Below are positions 61,427 through 64,000 of a DNA stretch of 64,000 nucleotides, piece by piece. Location: assembly GCF_039544105.1 (NCBI RefSeq), contig NZ_BAABLA010000117.1; one strand, written 5' to 3'. A model generated the notes under the pieces. That model did not search any database. It was not told the origin of the DNA and was given only the letters and a program-made list of their open reading frames with translations. The first letter of the stretch is position 1; each line of letters starts with the position of its first letter. This DNA is from Haloechinothrix_A salitolerans (GTDB taxonomy: Bacteria > Actinomycetota > Actinomycetes > Mycobacteriales > Pseudonocardiaceae). The position numbers and the translations under genes are program-made.

Positions 61427-62167
61427 GTGATGAGCGCTCGTTCGCTCATGGTGCCTGACGACACCGACAGTTTTGGCGACGCTGACAACACGGTGGCTCG
61501 GTTGGCGTCGCTGCCAGGGTTGAACACGGCGAGCGGAATGGCGGTCGACGCTGCGGGAGCGGCGGCCGTGGGGAAGCTGCTCCCCGTGGTGCCCGAACTG
61601 GCGGACGTGTTGCCCCACCGGGGACTACGCAGGGGCAGCACGGTGTCAGTGATCGGGTCACGGCTACTGGTGCTGTCGTTGCTGGTCGAGGCCACGGCGC
61701 GGGGGTCGTGGGCAGCGGTCGTCGGGATGCCTGACCTTGGGGTGGTAGCGGCGGCCGAGCTCGGCGTCGAGGAGAGCAGGTTAGCTCTTGTGCCTGCGCC
61801 TGGCGCCGAGCTCGTGCCAGCCGTCGCCGCGCTGCTGGACGGGTTGGACCTCGTCGTCGTTGGTCGTGGGGTGAATGGCCGCACCGCACGGCAACTGTCG
61901 GCACGAGCACGGCATCGGGGCGCTGTGCTCATCTCGGCGGGGGCCTGGCCGGGAGTCGATGTCGAGCTGCGGTGCGAAGAAGGTCGATGGTCCGGACTGG
62001 GGACATCCGGACACGGGTACCTCAGCGAACGAGAGGTCACCGTTCATGGCAGCGGTAGGGGAGCAGCGGTGCGCCCTGCGGCGGTGCGGCTCTTGCTGCC
62101 GGGGGCGGCGGGGCGGATCGCTCGCTCCGGCGCGACGGATGCGGAACCAATGCTGGAAGCGGGGTGA
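61427..62167 (+). CDS. imuA': ImuA' accessory protein of the DnaE2 mutasome
   Basis: A 246-residue protein with a RecA-like fold lacking clear Walker motifs. The central strand pattern GSTVSVIGSRLLVLSLLVEA and GLDLVVVGRGVNGRTARQLS fits actinobacterial ImuA'. It links ImuB and DnaE2 for error-prone bypass synthesis. The GTG at 61427 lies after gagaggg; the ATG one codon later or at 61448 is possible. imuB starts within its stop codon. Confidence 0.85.
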   Translation: MMSARSLMVPDDTDSFGDADNTVARLASLPGLNTASGMAVDAAGAAAVGKLLPVVPELADVLPHRGLRRGSTVSVIGSRLLVLSLLVEATARGSWAAVVGMPDLGVVAAAELGVEESRLALVPAPGAELVPAVAALLDGLDLVVVGRGVNGRTARQLSARARHRGAVLISAGAWPGVDVELRCEEGRWSGLGTSGHGYLSEREVTVHGSGRGAAVRPAAVRLLLPGAAGRIARSGATDAEPMLEAG

Positions 62168-63765
62168 GCGCGCTGTCCGGGGGTGAAGCGACCCGGTTGT
62201 TGGTGGTGTGGTGCCCGGATTGGCCGGTCACGGCGGCGAGTGTGGCCGCGGGGATTCCACTGCACCACCCCGCTGCGGTGTTCTCGGCGAACCGGGTCGT
62301 CGCGTGCTCGGCGACGGCACGAAGTAACGGGGTGCGCCGAGGGATGCGGCGCAGGGAAGCGCAGTCTTGCTGTCCTGGCCTGGCGGTGCTCGGGATGGAC
62401 TCGTCGCGGGATGCGCGGCTGTTTGAGCCGGTCGCCGCGGCGGTCGAGGAACTGGTCGTCGGAGTCGAGGTGGTGCGCTCCGGTGTCGTCGCGGTGCCCG
62501 CGATGGGGGCCGTCAGCTACTTCGGTGGTGAACACGAGCTCATCGAGCGGGTGGTCGATCATGTGTCCGGCAGCACGGGGCTGGAATGCCAGGTCGGCAT
62601 CGCTGATGGGTTGTTCACCGCGGTTCTCACCGCCCGCAGGGGCGTGGTGGTCGAGCCGGGTGCGGCAGCGCGTTTCCTTGAGCCGCTGCCGATTACCGAG
62701 TTGGTCAGCGCCTTGCCCACGGAGGACAACGGTGAGCTGGTGGATCTGCTGCGTCGGTTGGGGTTGCGAACGCTCGGGCAGTTCGCCGAGCTGTCGGAGC
62801 GGACGGTGTCCTCGCGGTTCGGTCGCGTCGGCATGATCGCGCACCGACTCGCACGCGGATTGTCCGAGCGACCGATCGACAGAAGACGGCCGCCGGAGGA
62901 GCTGGCGGTCGTCGAGACGTTCGATCCACCGCTCGACAGGGTCGACGCCGCGGCGTTCGTGGCGAAAACGCTGGCGAAGACGCTGCACACCGAACTCGGC
63001 ACTCGCGATCTTGCCTGCACGCGCCTCAGCATCTACGCGGTGACCGCTACCGGGGAGGAGCTAGCGCGTACGTGGCGGTGCGCGGAACCGGTCAGTGAGG
63101 GTGGCATCGCTGACCGGGTGCGCTGGCAGTTCGATAGCTGGCTGCGGGTGGCACCGGCCGACGGGCCAGAGAGCCGACCGAACAGCGGGGTGGTGAAGCT
63201 GCGGCTGCAGCCGGAGGAGTTGGTCGACGCGAGCATGCTGCAGCTCGGCTTATGGCGTTCCGTTGGTGGCGACGACGACACCGATGAGCGCGCCGGTCGT
63301 GCGCTGGTTCGAGTGCAAGGATTGCTCGGCCAGACTGCGGTGTGTACCCCGGTGCTCACGGGAGGACGCGGGCCAGGGGAGCGGGTGCGGTTGGTGCCGT
63401 GGGGCGACCCACGCGACGACGCCGATGAACGTCCGTGGCCAGGGAGGTTGCCAGCGCCATCTCCCGCCACGGTGTTCACCGAACGGATCGAGGTCACCGT
63501 GACCGACGACCGTGGTCGCTCCGTCGCGGTGACCGAGCGCGGCCAATTGACCAGCCCACCGCGCCAGATCGAGGTAGCGGGCCATCCCGCGCGGCACGTA
63601 CTCGGCTGGGCAGGGCCGTGGCCAGTGGACGAACGCTGGTGGGACCCGCATGACGACGGCATGCGGGCACGGGTGCAGATCGTCGTCGACAAGGGGGACG
63701 CCTTGTTGTTGCGGTTCCGAGCGCATGCGCGGCCGCGTTGGATCGTTGAAGGGGAGTACTCCTGA
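62164..63765 (+). CDS. imuB: ImuB, catalytically dead Y-family polymerase homologue
   Basis: A 533-residue Y-family protein. The palm opens LLVVWCPDWPVTAASVAAGI, where the first catalytic Asp motif is lost, and the SxDE motif is replaced by AMGAVSYFGGE, so it lacks polymerase activity, as known for ImuB. The fingers and little-finger parts follow (LRRLGLRTLGQFAELSERTV, RFGRVGMIAHRLARG), and the C-terminal region should hold the beta-clamp contact. It acts as the hub for the DnaE2 mutasome. The GTG overlaps the imuA' stop, and dnaE2 starts on the last base of its stop. Confidence 0.9.
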   Translation: MSALSGGEATRLLVVWCPDWPVTAASVAAGIPLHHPAAVFSANRVVACSATARSNGVRRGMRRREAQSCCPGLAVLGMDSSRDARLFEPVAAAVEELVVGVEVVRSGVVAVPAMGAVSYFGGEHELIERVVDHVSGSTGLECQVGIADGLFTAVLTARRGVVVEPGAAARFLEPLPITELVSALPTEDNGELVDLLRRLGLRTLGQFAELSERTVSSRFGRVGMIAHRLARGLSERPIDRRRPPEELAVVETFDPPLDRVDAAAFVAKTLAKTLHTELGTRDLACTRLSIYAVTATGEELARTWRCAEPVSEGGIADRVRWQFDSWLRVAPADGPESRPNSGVVKLRLQPEELVDASMLQLGLWRSVGGDDDTDERAGRALVRVQGLLGQTAVCTPVLTGGRGPGERVRLVPWGDPRDDADERPWPGRLPAPSPATVFTERIEVTVTDDRGRSVAVTERGQLTSPPRQIEVAGHPARHVLGWAGPWPVDERWWDPHDDGMRARVQIVVDKGDALLLRFRAHARPRWIVEGEYS

Positions 63766-64000
63766 TGGGGTGGAGCAATCCGCCGATACGGTGGTCCGAA
63801 CTGGAACGGACCTTGTCCGGGCGGTCCGAGCCCGACGTCATCGGGGATGGGTCGGACAGCCCTGCGTGGACTCGTCGCCGGGAGGGTTATTTCCGGCCGG
63901 ACGACCTCACTGACCTGCGGGCGGAAGGTCAGGCTGGCAGCGACTGCCGGGTGCCCTATGCCGAGCTGCATTGTCATTCCAACTTCAGTTTCCTCGACGG
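63765..64000 (+). CDS. dnaE2: Error-prone DNA polymerase DnaE2, N-terminal part (partial)
   Basis: Only the first 78 codons are present. They begin MGWSNPPIRWSELERTLSG and reach the PHP-domain opening YAELHCHSNFSFLDG, typical of DnaE-type polymerases. The ATG shares its first base with the imuB TGA (TGATG) and has ggggag upstream. Together with imuA' and imuB this is the SOS mutagenesis cassette that carries out damage bypass. Confidence 0.9.
   Translation, partial: MGWSNPPIRWSELERTLSGRSEPDVIGDGSDSPAWTRRREGYFRPDDLTDLRAEGQAGSDCRVPYAELHCHSNFSFLD

Noticed and set aside
61237..61458. A 73-codon frame over the purH terminator and the SOS box
   Set aside because: It runs through a terminator and the LexA site and overlaps imuA'; it has no ribosome site.

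Overview
The window is chromosomal DNA of a high-GC actinomycete. GTG and TTG starts are frequent, genes overlap by GTGA, and there are WXG100 proteins, a WhiB protein, a BldM-type regulator, mycobacterial-type SOS boxes and a CIRCE element. Gene order follows the mycobacterial block esxU-esxT-rplM-rpsI-glmM ... glmS ... alr-tsaE-tsaB-rimI-tsaD-groES-groEL-whiB3 ... sigD-rsdA-guaB-guaB3-choD-guaA, but BldM and the developmental flavour point to a filamentous relative. Pseudonocardiaceae is the best guess; it is inferred from content and gene order, not from a search. No mobile element, prophage, CRISPR array, tRNA or rRNA was seen.

Layout. 1-7101: end of an unknown gene, an ESX-4-like WXG100 pair, ribosomal L13/S9, glmM, then a second type VII secretion-associated trio with a mosaic 781-residue protein. 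7167-18110: an alpha/beta hydrolase, glmS, NAD(P)HX repair, alr, another hydrolase and the t6A genes tsaE, tsaB, tsaD with rimI, interrupted by a malonyl-CoA synthetase gene on the other strand. 18186-27938: PhoD phosphatase, CIRCE-controlled groES-groEL, whiB3/whiD, a MerR-type regulator, a bldM homologue with a dead receiver, sigD-rsdA and a DUF5319-like gene. 28102-34398: guaB, guaB3, cholesterol oxidase and guaA. 34399-40565: PspC/LiaF-like membrane protein, divergent PspC histidine kinase with response regulator, then a DUF445 and an Abi-alpha-like gene. 40617-46745: a minus-strand signalling cluster with one intact Ser/Thr kinase, one clear pseudokinase and two membrane proteins that share a homologous outer domain. 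46862-61161: a block equivalent to mycobacterial Rv0948c-Rv0957 (chorismate mutase, uvrD1/pcrA, M23 peptidase, sucCD, a 34 kDa antigen-like protein, a PerM-like protein, purN, purH). 61325-64000: an SOS box and the mutagenesis operon imuA'-imuB-dnaE2, the last cut by the window edge.

Functional themes: cell-wall precursor supply and hydrolysis (glmM, glmS, alr, M23), purine synthesis (guaB, guaA, purN, purH), protein quality control, envelope stress sensing (PspC/LiaF-like, kinases, sigD-rsdA), type VII secretion, and DNA damage response. The most unusual items are a perfect SOS box placed 12 bases before an 81-residue gene with a small Cys2-His-Cys motif (49969-50242), and the kinase/pseudokinase/membrane-receptor-like cluster.
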